From positions 4,712,001 to 4,776,000 of the forward strand of contig NZ_CP109162.1 in NCBI RefSeq assembly GCF_035920445.1: DNA of 64,000 nt, in the 5' to 3' direction. Of the stretch, positions 1-8,321 are shown one piece after another. Position numbers and translations under genes: made by a program. How positions within the stretch are numbered: position 1 is the first letter of the stretch; the number at the start of each line of letters is the position of its first letter. A model generated the notes under the pieces. It worked only from the letters and a program-made list of their open reading frames with translations. It searched no databases and had not been told where the DNA came from. The DNA comes from Nocardia sp. NBC_01730. Its GTDB lineage: Bacteria > Actinomycetota > Actinomycetes > Mycobacteriales > Mycobacteriaceae.

Positions 1-225
1 GAGCCCGCCGCCGTGCGCGTACCCACGTTGCACCGCCGCATCCCGCGCAGGCCCCGGCGGAATGTTCCACAGCGACGTCGTGCCGAACGCCGTCGGCCCG
101 CTGGAGCCGCATCGCGCTTTGTCGGCGAGGACGACGCTGGCCCCGGTGGCGGCGGCCGAGACGGCCGCCCAAGTCCCGGCGGGGCCACCGCCGAGAACCA
201 GTACGTCCGTCTCGAGTGCACTCAC
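1..225 (-). CDS. FAD-dependent oxidoreductase, N-terminal part (runs off the window)
   Basis: The reverse strand reads from a GTG at 225 into the window edge with no stop, giving 75 residues. Residues 6-16 (TDVLVLGGGPAG) form the beta-strand and glycine-rich turn of an FAD-binding Rossmann fold, followed by a helix and a second strand ending in an acidic/basic pair (VVLADKARCG), and then STTS/TSLWN-like residues seen in the fumarate reductase/succinate dehydrogenase flavoprotein superfamily. It would act as a flavin-dependent oxidoreductase in the cytoplasm; the substrate cannot be inferred because the substrate domain lies outside the window. Confidence 0.7.
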   Translation of the reverse strand, partial: MSALETDVLVLGGGPAGTWAAVSAAATGASVVLADKARCGSSGPTAFGTTSLWNIPPGPARDAAVQRGYAHGGGL

Positions 226-276
226 AATGAGAAATGTTCGGCCACAATTCACCCGGCCGCAACCAATACCGGAATA

Positions 277-543
277 TCAACTCCACCATTGTGTCCAAAG
301 CAATATGCCGGCCGCGACGAAAACAACCACGGATCCGGAAAGGGCTGCGAAACCCCGATGCCTATCCGAATAAATCTGCGCCGTGACGGCGATCGCGGCG
401 ATCACCGCATGCCAGGTCACCGACTCTCCGCCGGGCCCTGGGAACCCGCGCCGGTCGGCGATCACCGAGGCGCCGACTACAACGAGCATGAGTGCGAAGG
501 TGCCTGCGGCAACAATTCCGCTGAGCCCACGCACCACTCTCAC
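277..543 (-). CDS. Small membrane protein (unknown function)
   Basis: An 88-residue protein starting at a GTG that overlaps the stop of the upstream PHP phosphoesterase gene by four bases, so the two are probably translated together. It has three hydrophobic stretches at about residues 8-27, 42-58 and 66-85, consistent with three membrane helices. I recognise no domain. The coupling to the phosphoesterase is the only functional hint. Confidence 0.65.
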   Translation of the reverse strand: MRVVRGLSGIVAAGTFALMLVVVGASVIADRRGFPGPGGESVTWHAVIAAIAVTAQIYSDRHRGFAALSGSVVVFVAAGILLWTQWWS

Positions 544-1394
544 GAGGCGATCACCGGCACCCCGGTCGCCTTGCCGACCAACTTCTCGAATTGGGCGGCT
601 TCGGTGGTGAATTCACCGAGCCGGATGGTCTTGTTCGCGCCGTGGTAGTCCGACGAACCAGTGGTGAGCAGACCGAGTTCGGCGGCCAAGTCCGTCAGCA
701 GCGCACGATCAGCCGCCGAGTGGTCGGGGTGATCGATCTCCAGACCGCCCAGCCCCAGGGTGGCCAGCTCGCGGATGTCCGAAAGCGCGAGCAACCTGCC
801 CCGCTTGCGCGCCCTGGTGTGCGCGAGCACACTCACGCCACCGGCGGTGGCGATCATCTCGACCGCGTGACGCAGCGGCGTGTCGGCCTTCTCCGCGTAA
901 TAGCGGCCGTGCGGGGCGAGCAGCTCGGTGAATGCGGCGTCCACACTCGGCACCACGCCCGCCGCCACGAGTGCGCGCGCCAGATGCGGACGACCCGCGG
1001 ACGGCCCGGCCGAGGCGAGCACGGCATCGGGGTCGATCGGCAGTCCGTCGGCCGCCATCCGCTCCGCCATGGCACGCAGGCGCTCCACCCGCTCGGCGCG
1101 CAGCCGCTCGCGTTCGTCGGCGAAACAACGATCGGTCGGATCGAACAGGTAGGCGAGCAAATGCACGGGAACCGGCCAGCCGTCCGCGCCGAGCCCGACG
1201 CAGGACATCTCCATGCCGCGGACCAGCGTCATCCCTTTCGGTAGCGCGTCGACTGCCTCCGCCCATCCGGCCGTCGTGTCGTGGTCGGTGATCGCGACGA
1301 CATCCAAGTCCGCGGCCGCCGCGTTCCGTACCAATTCGGCCGGAGTGTCGGTACCGTCGGACGCCGTCGAATGGGTATGCAGGTCGATGCGCAC
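540..1394 (-). CDS. PHP-domain metal-dependent phosphoesterase (TrpH/RNase AM-like)
   Basis: A 284-residue cytoplasmic protein from a GTG start. Residues 2-20 hold the hallmark RIDLHTHSTASDGT motif (metal-binding His-x-His) and near residue 37 ITDHDTTAGW supplies the second Asp-His-Asp cluster; further histidines (VLAHT, SSDYHG) complete the PHP metal site. The family hydrolyses phosphate esters; E. coli TrpH acts on nucleoside 3',5'-bisphosphates and RNA 5' ends, and that is the likeliest activity here by family, not by direct evidence. It is divergent from corA, 61 bp away, and leads the two-gene unit with the small membrane protein. Confidence 0.88.
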   Translation of the reverse strand: MRIDLHTHSTASDGTDTPAELVRNAAAADLDVVAITDHDTTAGWAEAVDALPKGMTLVRGMEMSCVGLGADGWPVPVHLLAYLFDPTDRCFADERERLRAERVERLRAMAERMAADGLPIDPDAVLASAGPSAGRPHLARALVAAGVVPSVDAAFTELLAPHGRYYAEKADTPLRHAVEMIATAGGVSVLAHTRARKRGRLLALSDIRELATLGLGGLEIDHPDHSAADRALLTDLAAELGLLTTGSSDYHGANKTIRLGEFTTEAAQFEKLVGKATGVPVIAS

Positions 1395-1455
1395 GCCCCA
1401 GTCTTACAGTTCGCGGATCCGTTCCCGCACGCGCAGGCGACGTAGCATCGTCACC

Positions 1456-2529
1456 GTGCCCTCCTTTTCCCCGCTGTCATTTCGCGGATACGGCCGGACG
1501 CCGACGCCGCCGCGAGTGCCTACGGTGCCGACGGCGCGTGCGATCGTGGACTGCGCGGTGTACGTGGACGGCAAACGGCTGCCCGGCCGGTTCAGCCATG
1601 AGGAGGCGTTGGCAGAAGTCCGCGACAAGGGAACCGGATACGTCTGGGTCGGTGTGCACGATCCGAACCGGACACAGATGGCCGACATCGCCACCACCTT
1701 CGGACTGCACCATCTGGCCGTGGAGAACGCGGTGAAGACCCACCAGCGGCCGAAACTGGAGCGCTACGACGACATGCTTCTGCTGGTCTTGCGCACTGTG
1801 AGCTACGTCGAGCACGAAATGGACAGCGTCAGCGAGATCGTGGAGACCGGCGAGATCGTCGTGTTCACCGGCGCCGACTTCGTGGTCGCGGTGCGGCACG
1901 GGGAACACTCGGGGCTCGCCGAGGTGCGCAGGGCCTTGGAGGAGGACCCGGCCCAGCTGTCGCTGGGTCCCGGCGCCGTATTGCACGCTATCGCCGATCG
2001 GGTGGTCGATTCCTACATCGAGGTGGCCCAATCGGTCGAGAACGACATCGACGGGATGGAAGAGGAAGTCTTCACCCCGCGCAGCAGGGTCACCGTCGAA
2101 TCGATCTACCAGCTCAAACGCGAGGTGGTGGAGCTGCGGCGCGCGGTGAATCCGCTCGCCGCGCCGCTGCAACAGCTCAGCCACAAACCGGACCTGCCGC
2201 TGTCCAAGGAGGTTCGGCGCTATCTGCGTGACGTCGCCGAGCGCCACACCGCCGTCGCTGAGCGCATCAACGACTTCGATGAGGCGCTCAGTGCGCTGAT
2301 CAGCGCCGCGCTGGCCAAGATCGGCGTGCAACAGAACACCGACATGCGCAAGATCTCGGCGTGGGTCGCGATCGCGGCCGTGCCGACGATGATCGCGGGT
2401 ATCTACGGCATGAACTTCGATCACATGTGGGAGTTGCACCAAGTCTGGGGTTATCCGGCGGTATGGCTGCTCATCGTCACCATATGCACCGGCCTGTTCG
2501 TCACCTTCCGCCGCAACAAGTGGCTGTAG
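1456..2529 (+). CDS. corA: CorA-family magnesium/cobalt channel
   Basis: The GTG at 1456 is chosen because upstream sequence in this frame is the antisense of the PHP gene and has no resemblance to protein; it gives 357 residues. The N-terminal half is the soluble funnel domain with a long acidic/helical region, and the C-terminus carries two membrane helices with the diagnostic GMN motif (IYGMNFDHM) between them, followed by a short basic tail (RRNKWL). It imports Mg2+ (or Co2+) down the membrane potential as a pentamer. It lies in the same neighbourhood as M. tuberculosis Rv1239c (corA), and the next block includes a CBS/MgtE_N protein, so magnesium homeostasis genes cluster here. Confidence 0.93.
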   Translation: MPSFSPLSFRGYGRTPTPPRVPTVPTARAIVDCAVYVDGKRLPGRFSHEEALAEVRDKGTGYVWVGVHDPNRTQMADIATTFGLHHLAVENAVKTHQRPKLERYDDMLLLVLRTVSYVEHEMDSVSEIVETGEIVVFTGADFVVAVRHGEHSGLAEVRRALEEDPAQLSLGPGAVLHAIADRVVDSYIEVAQSVENDIDGMEEEVFTPRSRVTVESIYQLKREVVELRRAVNPLAAPLQQLSHKPDLPLSKEVRRYLRDVAERHTAVAERINDFDEALSALISAALAKIGVQQNTDMRKISAWVAIAAVPTMIAGIYGMNFDHMWELHQVWGYPAVWLLIVTICTGLFVTFRRNKWL

Positions 2530-2541
2530 CCCGACACCGGC

Positions 2542-3123
2542 TCACAGGCTCGCGACGCCCCGTTCCGGATCGCGCACATCGATGCCCGCTTCCTGCCACG
2601 CGTCCCGCAGTGCCTGCGCGCCGCGTACCCGCACCCACGCCGCCTCGGTAGCGGTCACCGGCGTCACCGCGAAGTACCGCACCGGCTCGGCCGGATCGGG
2701 CAGCACCACATCGGGAATGTCACTGCCGCCGAGCAGGACCGCGGTGAACGGCGCGTTGCGCCACATCGGCTCACCCAAGTCCATCAGCGCATCCGCCTGC
2801 AGCACAACGCCTTCCACCACGGGCGCGGCGGCGAGCACACCCAGCGACTTGGCCAGTCCCGAGCTCGCGCCCACTCCGGAACGCAGGGTCAACACCAGTT
2901 CGGCTCGCGGCCCACGCACCGGATCCGAGTGCAGCGCCGTGGGATCGCCCATCGGATGCCGGGACCCACCGAGCGTGGCGTAATGCACCAGATCGCCCTC
3001 GACGATGCGCAGGATCTCGATCGGCTCCAAGCCGAGAAACGTCACCGACGCCGAATCGACGCCCGCCGAATCCACCCCGAAATGGCCCAGCACCCCGGTG
3101 CGGACCGCCTCCGTCACTTCCAT
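2542..3123 (-). CDS. Suppressor-of-fused (SUFU) domain protein
   Basis: A 193-residue protein starting at ATG 3123 and converging on corA with only 12 bp between the stops. Its pattern (E-rich N-terminal helix, LEPIEILRI strand, HPMGDPT, RAELVLTLR, later AVLLGGSDIP and EAAWVRVRGAQAL) fits bacterial SUFU-domain proteins, a fold found in immunity and housekeeping proteins of unknown biochemical activity. A homologue sits in the mycobacterial region Rv1229c-Rv1239c, so it is backbone rather than acquired. The start is 3 bp from the stop of the upstream general-stress protein, so the two form one operon. Confidence 0.7.
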   Translation of the reverse strand: MEVTEAVRTGVLGHFGVDSAGVDSASVTFLGLEPIEILRIVEGDLVHYATLGGSRHPMGDPTALHSDPVRGPRAELVLTLRSGVGASSGLAKSLGVLAAAPVVEGVVLQADALMDLGEPMWRNAPFTAVLLGGSDIPDVVLPDPAEPVRYFAVTPVTATEAAWVRVRGAQALRDAWQEAGIDVRDPERGVASL

Positions 3124-3126
3124 GCG

Positions 3127-3618
3127 TCAGATGGCCAACCGCGCGAGTAGGTCGCGCGCCTGCTCGGCCGACTTCGGGTCGCACAGCACGTCGTAGCGGC
3201 CCGCAACCAACTGCATGGTGGACGCGAAATCGCGCTGCCCTCTGGTCGCGGCGTACGGAATGGAGGTGGAGATGACGCCGAAGATGATGCCGCCGATCAG
3301 GCCGACGAGCAGCGGACCCAGCGCGCCACTCGTGGTGAACAGACTCAGCAGAAGGCCTAGAAACAGGCCGAGCCAGGCACCCGACACCACGCCGCCGCCG
3401 ATGACCTTGCCCCACGTCAGCCGGTAGAGGACCCGCTCGACCTGCATGAGGTCGACGCCGACGATGGTCACGTCCTGCACCGGGAACTGGTTGTCGGCCA
3501 GGTAATCCACCGACTTCTGCGCCTCGGCGTAGGTCGGGTAGGAGCCGACCGGCCAGCCGGTGGGCGGCGTCGGCAGGCCCTGCCGAGCGCGGTTCGAGTT
3601 CCCCAAGGGATTCGTCAT
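3127..3618 (-). CDS. General stress protein 17M-like membrane protein
   Basis: 163 residues from ATG 3618, preceded by a good GGAGAG ribosome site; a longer frame exists upstream but that part reads as a degraded CitE gene (separate entry). Residues 20-55 (WPVGSYPTYAEAQKSVDYL then VTIVGVDLMQVERV) match the YflT/17M heat-tolerance domain, followed by two Gly-rich membrane helices (about residues 68-90 and 98-118) and a C-terminal RYDVLCDPKSAEQARDLL. Proteins of this type are induced by stress; their action is unknown. It heads the operon with the SUFU protein. Confidence 0.8.
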   Translation of the reverse strand: MTNPLGNSNRARQGLPTPPTGWPVGSYPTYAEAQKSVDYLADNQFPVQDVTIVGVDLMQVERVLYRLTWGKVIGGGVVSGAWLGLFLGLLLSLFTTSGALGPLLVGLIGGIIFGVISTSIPYAATRGQRDFASTMQLVAGRYDVLCDPKSAEQARDLLARLAI

Positions 3619-3635
3619 CTCTCCATTCTGCTCTG

Positions 3636-3846
3636 CTACTCCGACCGCTGCTCCGGTGGTGCGAAACGCGTGGTGCGCGTCATTCCGGCGGCGCGGCCCT
3701 GCTCCGCGATCACCTGTGCCATCGTCGATGTTGCGCAGGCCGAGCGCGTTCTCGATTTGCGGCTCGATGCCGATGCGCCCGACCTCGAGGCCGCATGCCT
3801 TCTCCAGCTGGGTCAGCAGCAGGTCGAGGGCGCGTACCTGGCCCAC
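3636..3846 (-). pseudogene. Remnant of a CitE-like (HpcH/HpaI aldolase family) gene
   Basis: On the reverse strand from 3846, one frame reads ALDLLLTQLEKACGLEVGRI, continuing GIEPQIENALGLRN, which is the central helix and the conserved IGIE-x-QIE(N/D)-x-GL strand of CitE-type citryl/acyl-CoA lyases. About 45 residues later the resemblance shifts to another frame reading AQVIAEQGRAAGMTRTTRF and a stop at 3636-3638, resembling the C-terminal tail of the same family (xxVIAAKGRAAGM). The middle of the enzyme, including the C-terminal catalytic region, is missing and no plausible start is present. I read this as an internally deleted relic. It ends 17 bp before the ATG of the general-stress gene. 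The homology is from memory of family motifs. Confidence 0.55.
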
Positions 3847-3902
3847 TCCCGTCGATGGTGGCGCGTTGCGAGCACCCGCCCGCGAACCTCTAGCCTGGCA
3901 GC

Positions 3903-5189
3903 ATGGCAGCTACCAGGGTGTACGTCGCCAGGCTGGCCGGCCTGGTGGTGTTGGGACCGGACGGCGAGTCTATCGGCCGGATCCGCGACGTCGTCGTGGC
4001 CATCCGGTCCGACCGCCAGCAACCTCGGGTGCACGGCCTCGTCGTCGAATTGCCCACCCGGCGGCGCATTTTCGTGCCGATCCTGCGGGTCACCGCGATC
4101 GAGCCTGGCGTCGTCACGTTGAACACCGGAACGGTCAGCCTGCGTCGGTTCACCCAGCGCCCCGGCGAAATGCTCGCGCTGGCGCAGATCGTGGATTCCA
4201 CGGTGCGGGTGCACGACCCGGATCTGCCGGACCTGGACGGCGTGGACGTGCACGTGGTCGATCTCGGCATCGAACAGACCCGCACTAGGGACTGGCTGGT
4301 CACCAGGGTCGCGGTGCGCGGCCACCGCAGGTTGGGGCGCCGCCGCACGGTGCACGTGGTCGACTGGACCATGGTGTCCGGCCTGACGCCATACGAAATC
4401 GGCAGGCCCGGACAGGACGTCACCCAACTGCTGGAACAGTTCGAGGGGTTGCGCGCGGCCGACGTCGCGCATCTGCTGCGCGAGCTGCCGGAGAAGCGGC
4501 GCGTCGAGGTGTCCGTCGCGCTCGACGACGAACGCCTCGCCGACGTCGTGCAGGAGTTGCCCGACGACGAGCAGGTCGAACTGCTCAGTCATCTCGAGGT
4601 GCGGAGGGCGGCCGACGTGCTGGAGGCGATGGACCCCGACGACGCCGCCGACCTGCTCGGCGAACTGCCCGCGGGCGAGGCCGAATCGCTGCTCGCCCTG
4701 ATGGATCCGGAGGAATCCGAGCCAGTCCGCAGGTTGCTCAAGCACTCCCCGTACAGCGCGGGCGGTCTGATGACCCCGAAGCCGGTCATCCTGACACCGG
4801 CCACCACGGTGGCCGAGGCACTGGCACGGGTGCGCAATCCCGATCTGACCCCCGCGCTGGCCTCGATGGTCTTCGTAGTCCGTCCGCCCACCGCGACGCC
4901 GACCGGCCGTTACCTGGGATCGGTGCACATCCAGCAACTATTGCGGGAACCGCCCGCTCATCTCGTCGGCGGCATCCTCGACGCCGACCTCGCGCCGCTG
5001 CGCCCCGACGTCCCGCTGGCCGCGGTGACCCGCTACTTCGCGACCTACAACCTGGTCTGCGGGCCGGTGGTGGACGAGGAGAACCACTTGCTCGGCGCGG
5101 TCAGCGTCGACGACGTGCTCGACCATCTGCTACCCGACAACTGGCGCGACCAAGAAGAGATGCACGAAGGGGTGCCTGGGCATGAGTGA
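3903..5189 (+). CDS. PRC-barrel / MgtE_N / CBS-domain protein (Rv1232c-type)
   Basis: 428 residues from ATG 3903. Order of parts: a PRC-barrel-like start (residues 8-35, LAGLVVLGPDGESIGRIRDV), a central linker to about residue 165, an MgtE N-terminal helical superhelix (about 175-285; repeated ELPEKRR, ELPDDEQ, MDPDDAADLLGEL units), and a CBS pair from about 290 (GGLMTPKPVILTPATTVAEAL) to 415. It lacks the MgtE membrane channel, so it is a soluble sensor-like relative, perhaps binding Mg2+ or nucleotides. Its stop overlaps the next gene by 8 bp; the pair is conserved in mycobacteria. Confidence 0.85.
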   Translation: MAATRVYVARLAGLVVLGPDGESIGRIRDVVVAIRSDRQQPRVHGLVVELPTRRRIFVPILRVTAIEPGVVTLNTGTVSLRRFTQRPGEMLALAQIVDSTVRVHDPDLPDLDGVDVHVVDLGIEQTRTRDWLVTRVAVRGHRRLGRRRTVHVVDWTMVSGLTPYEIGRPGQDVTQLLEQFEGLRAADVAHLLRELPEKRRVEVSVALDDERLADVVQELPDDEQVELLSHLEVRRAADVLEAMDPDDAADLLGELPAGEAESLLALMDPEESEPVRRLLKHSPYSAGGLMTPKPVILTPATTVAEALARVRNPDLTPALASMVFVVRPPTATPTGRYLGSVHIQQLLREPPAHLVGGILDADLAPLRPDVPLAAVTRYFATYNLVCGPVVDEENHLLGAVSVDDVLDHLLPDNWRDQEEMHEGVPGHE

Positions 5190-5787
5190 CAAGGACCCGG
5201 CACGGGGGCTCGGCTACAGCAGCGCGCGCCAGCGCTTGGAGACGCCCATGGAAACCCGGTTCCGGTTGGACTGGGACGCCGAGGCACTGGCCCGCAGCAG
5301 CGAGCGGGTGGCGCGGTTCCTCGGCACCGGGCGCTATCTGGCGATCCAGACGATCATCGTGATCTTCTGGATCGTGCTCAACGTGTTCGTTGTCGCGCTG
5401 CGTTGGGACCCGTATCCGTTCATCCTGTTGAATCTGGCGTTCTCCACCCAGGCCGCCTACGCCGCGCCGCTGATCCTGCTCGCACAGAACCGGCAGGACA
5501 ACCGCGATCGGGTCGCGCTGGAGGAGGACCGGATGCGGGCCGCGCAGACCAAGGCGGACACCGAGTTTCTCGCCCGTGAACTCGCGGCATTACGCCTCGC
5601 GGTCGGCGAAGTGGCCACGCGCGACTACTTGCGCCGCGAATTGGAAGAGATGAAGGAGATTTTGGACCGGATCGAGTCCGCCGAATCCCGGGATCAGGAG
5701 ACGCACCCGGAAAAGTCCGCTCGCAAGAAAACCTCCGGCCGAAAGCAGTCCACGGTTCCGGTTTCACCGCCCGGCGCCGATGATTGA
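5182..5787 (+). CDS. DUF1003 membrane protein
   Basis: 201 residues from ATG 5182 inside the end of the CBS gene. Residues about 48-75 and 80-103 form two membrane helices with the DUF1003 signatures (FLGTGRYLAIQTIIVIFWIV; then NLAFSTQAAYAAPLILLAQNR and QDNRDR), followed by a long coiled coil (residues 110-165) and a basic tail. Function of the family is unknown; the tight coupling to a magnesium-type CBS protein suggests they act together at the membrane. Confidence 0.85.
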   Translation: MSDKDPARGLGYSSARQRLETPMETRFRLDWDAEALARSSERVARFLGTGRYLAIQTIIVIFWIVLNVFVVALRWDPYPFILLNLAFSTQAAYAAPLILLAQNRQDNRDRVALEEDRMRAAQTKADTEFLARELAALRLAVGEVATRDYLRRELEEMKEILDRIESAESRDQETHPEKSARKKTSGRKQSTVPVSPPGADD

Positions 5788-5905
5788 CCGAAAATACCGA
5801 ACAACCATCTGACCGGTGGGTAACCTGGACAGCGTTGTCCAGAGCGGCCCGGGCCGGGATGTCCCGGACAATCGCTCCCCGCGACGTCGAGGATGGTGTG
5901 GCCGA

Positions 5906-7324
5906 ATGCGTATTTCTGCTCCGATAACCGTCTCGGCCTTGGTTGTTGCTGGCGTCGTGGTGAGTGGTTCGGCGGCGGAGCCGTCGTCGGTGGTGCGGCC
6001 GCCCCGGGCGTTGTTGGCGGCGTCGGCGGGCGGGGTCGGTGGGCGGGATGTGATGGAGGAGGGGTTGTCTCGGATGCCGGGGTTGTTACCGGTGACCGGG
6101 GAGGCGCCGCGCAAGCTTCGGGCATTGGTCCCGCGGGGGGAAGGGGTGGCTCCGTATGCGGGTGTGGTTCCGCTGCGGGATATTTCGTTGCCGGTGATGG
6201 GGGGTGCGTTGGGGATTCCGGAGATTCTGTTGGCGGCGTATCGGAATGCGGAGTTGGCGTTGGAGTCCTCGATGCCGGGGTGTGGGGTGTCGTGGAGTTT
6301 GCTGGCTGGGATCGGGCGGATCGAGTCGGGGCATGCGGGGGGTGGTCGTACGGACGCGGCGGGGACGACGGTGCGTCCGATCTTCGGTCCGGCGTTGGAT
6401 GGCCATCTGCCGGGCAACGAGGTGATCCGGTCGGCGGAGGGTGGGTTTGTGCGGGCGGTAGGTCCGATGCAGTTTCTGCCGGGTACGTGGAATGCGTACG
6501 CCGCGGACGGGAACGCCGATGGGGTGGCCGATCCGAACAATGTGTTCGACGCGGCATTGGGTGCGGGGAAATATTTGTGTTCGGGTGGGTTGAATTTGCG
6601 TGATCCGGTCCAGGAGTTGCGGGCGGTGCTCCGGTACAACAATTCGATGGCGTATGCGGGGAATGTGTTGAGTTGGTCGGCGGCCTACCGCACGGGGGGT
6701 TCTCCCACTCAGGTGGCGGTGTCACCGGAGCTGGTCGCGCCCGGCGTCCTCGGACCGCTGCCTGCCCAGGCCCCGCCCCCCGATCCCGCCGAGCACTCCA
6801 GTGTGCAGGTGCCGCCTCCGGTCGCCCCGGCTCCGGTGGCCCCGGCTCCGGTCGAGGTGATGATCATGATCCCGGGGCTGCCGCCGATCCCGTGTGGCAT
6901 TTTCTGCCCGGCCCCGCCTGCACCGGTGGATCCCTGTGTGGCGCGGGTGGTGCCCGCACCGATGCCACGCCCCGACATACCTGTTCCCGTCCCGCCGGGA
7001 CGCAGCTACGGCGCGGGCACCGGCGAACCCTACGACCGCCAGGCACGAGATTCCCGGGCGCAGGATCCCCGCGACCCCCAGGCCGCCACCTGCACCCCGC
7101 CCGGCACACAACCCGGCGTCTGGACAGACGCCGAACCCGGCGGCCGGCCAGACGCCGCACCCGGCGCCGCGCCGGCCGAGGGACCCCGCCGAGACGCCCC
7201 CGCCGAACCGGCCGAAACACACGAACCCGAACCGGGCCCCGGCGAACCCGCAGAATCCACCCCAGCACCCGGCATCACCCTCCCCTTCGGCATCGTCATA
7301 CCCCTACCCACACTCCAACAGTGA
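5906..7324 (+). CDS. Secreted lytic transglycosylase-like protein with Pro-rich tail
   Basis: ATG 5906 gives 472 residues and a credible signal peptide (RISAPITVSALVVAGVVVSG); the frame is open further upstream to a GTG at 5816. The SLT-type catalytic core lies at about residues 125-260: WSLLAGIGRIESGH contains the catalytic Glu, then GPMQFLPGTW, and a C-terminal ALRYNNS-type element. After it comes a ~200-residue Pro/Ala-rich, probably wall-spanning tail. It would cleave peptidoglycan glycan strands outside the membrane. Base use changes abruptly at about 6715 (see findings). A paralog follows directly. Confidence 0.85.
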   Translation: MRISAPITVSALVVAGVVVSGSAAEPSSVVRPPRALLAASAGGVGGRDVMEEGLSRMPGLLPVTGEAPRKLRALVPRGEGVAPYAGVVPLRDISLPVMGGALGIPEILLAAYRNAELALESSMPGCGVSWSLLAGIGRIESGHAGGGRTDAAGTTVRPIFGPALDGHLPGNEVIRSAEGGFVRAVGPMQFLPGTWNAYAADGNADGVADPNNVFDAALGAGKYLCSGGLNLRDPVQELRAVLRYNNSMAYAGNVLSWSAAYRTGGSPTQVAVSPELVAPGVLGPLPAQAPPPDPAEHSSVQVPPPVAPAPVAPAPVEVMIMIPGLPPIPCGIFCPAPPAPVDPCVARVVPAPMPRPDIPVPVPPGRSYGAGTGEPYDRQARDSRAQDPRDPQAATCTPPGTQPGVWTDAEPGGRPDAAPGAAPAEGPRRDAPAEPAETHEPEPGPGEPAESTPAPGITLPFGIVIPLPTLQQ

Positions 7325-7382
7325 CCTAAACCAGCAGCGGATCACGAAGCAGTAACAAAACAATCTCGAATGCGGTAACCTT

Positions 7383-7403
7383 CCCTTCGTCCATCACGAA
7401 GGG
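7383..7403 (+). promoter_or_regulatory. Hairpin and GTAAC repeats upstream of the second transglycosylase
   Basis: CCCTTCGT (7383-7390) and ACGAAGGG (7396-7403) form an 8-bp hairpin in the leader of the gene starting at 7436. Just upstream are two GTAAC words at 7352-7356 and 7375-7379; GTAAC-type repeats are the known site type of the cell-wall regulator MtrA in actinobacteria, but the spacing here is longer than usual, so the assignment is tentative. Confidence 0.35.
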
Positions 7404-7435
7404 CTCACGATGAGCCATTGGAGGGTCGCCACACC

Positions 7436-8302
7436 GTGGGACGTCACCGGAAACAGCCGCCTGCCACCGCCAGACGGAGCTCCGTTATCGCATTGACCGG
7501 ATTGGTTCCCGCTGGACTCGTGGCCGTCACGGCCGCGTCCGATGTGGGCAGCGTGGGCGCGTCCGCGGCGGCGGTTCAAGCACCGGGAGCCGATCAGGAC
7601 GTGCAGGGCGCCAGAACGCAGGTCGTCGCAGAACCCGTCGCCACGACCGAATTCGTCGCTCACGCAATGGCAAAGCCCGCGCCTACCGCGGCGCCGGTGG
7701 TGAAAACCGTTGTGCTGCCGAACGGAAGGCAAGTCGCCGCGTTGCCTGCCGGGCCGGTGGGCGTTCCCGGCGTGGCCGTCGCGGCCTACCAGAACGCCGA
7801 ACGTGTTCTGGCCGCGGAGAATCCGGTGTGCGGGATGCCGTGGTCGTTGCTGGCCGGCATCGGTCGGGTCGAGTCGACGCACGCGTTCGGCGGCAAGGCC
7901 GACACCGACGGCAACCCGCTGACCCCGGTCTACGGCCCGGTGCTGGACGGATCGCTGGCGGGCAACCACGTCGTCCGCGACTCCGACGACGGTGCGCTGG
8001 ACGGCCTGGCCGGATTCGACCGCGCGATCGGCCCGATGCAGTTCCTGCCGCAAACCTGGAAGCGCTACGCCGCCGACGGCAACGGCGACGGCATCGCAGA
8101 TCCGCAGAATCTTTTCGACGCCGCCCTGACCACGGGCAAATACCTGTGCGACGGCGGATTGAACATGCGCGACCTGGCCCAACAGTCGCGCGCGATCCTG
8201 CGATACAACCACTCCATGGCCTACGTCGCGAACGTCATGGCCTGGGAAACCTCCTACAGCACCGGGGTCGCACCCCGGCCCGGAGACCTGCCCAGAATTT
8301 GA
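7436..8302 (+). CDS. Secreted lytic transglycosylase-like protein
   Basis: 288 residues; the GTG at 7436 is chosen because GGAGGG sits 10 bp before it. N-terminal basic region and hydrophobic segment (SVIALTGLVPAGLVAV) form a signal peptide; a low-complexity linker follows; the catalytic domain begins near residue 100 (VPGVAVAAYQNAERV) with MPWSLLAGIGRVEST carrying the catalytic Glu, IGPMQFLPQTW, and ILRYNHSMAYVANV. It is a paralog of the preceding gene without the Pro-rich tail and with ordinary C-ending codons. It acts on the cell wall. The next gene, mrp, starts 19 bp after its stop. Confidence 0.87.
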   Translation: MGRHRKQPPATARRSSVIALTGLVPAGLVAVTAASDVGSVGASAAAVQAPGADQDVQGARTQVVAEPVATTEFVAHAMAKPAPTAAPVVKTVVLPNGRQVAALPAGPVGVPGVAVAAYQNAERVLAAENPVCGMPWSLLAGIGRVESTHAFGGKADTDGNPLTPVYGPVLDGSLAGNHVVRDSDDGALDGLAGFDRAIGPMQFLPQTWKRYAADGNGDGIADPQNLFDAALTTGKYLCDGGLNMRDLAQQSRAILRYNHSMAYVANVMAWETSYSTGVAPRPGDLPRI

Positions 8303-8321
8303 CACGCCTAAAATTCCTGCC

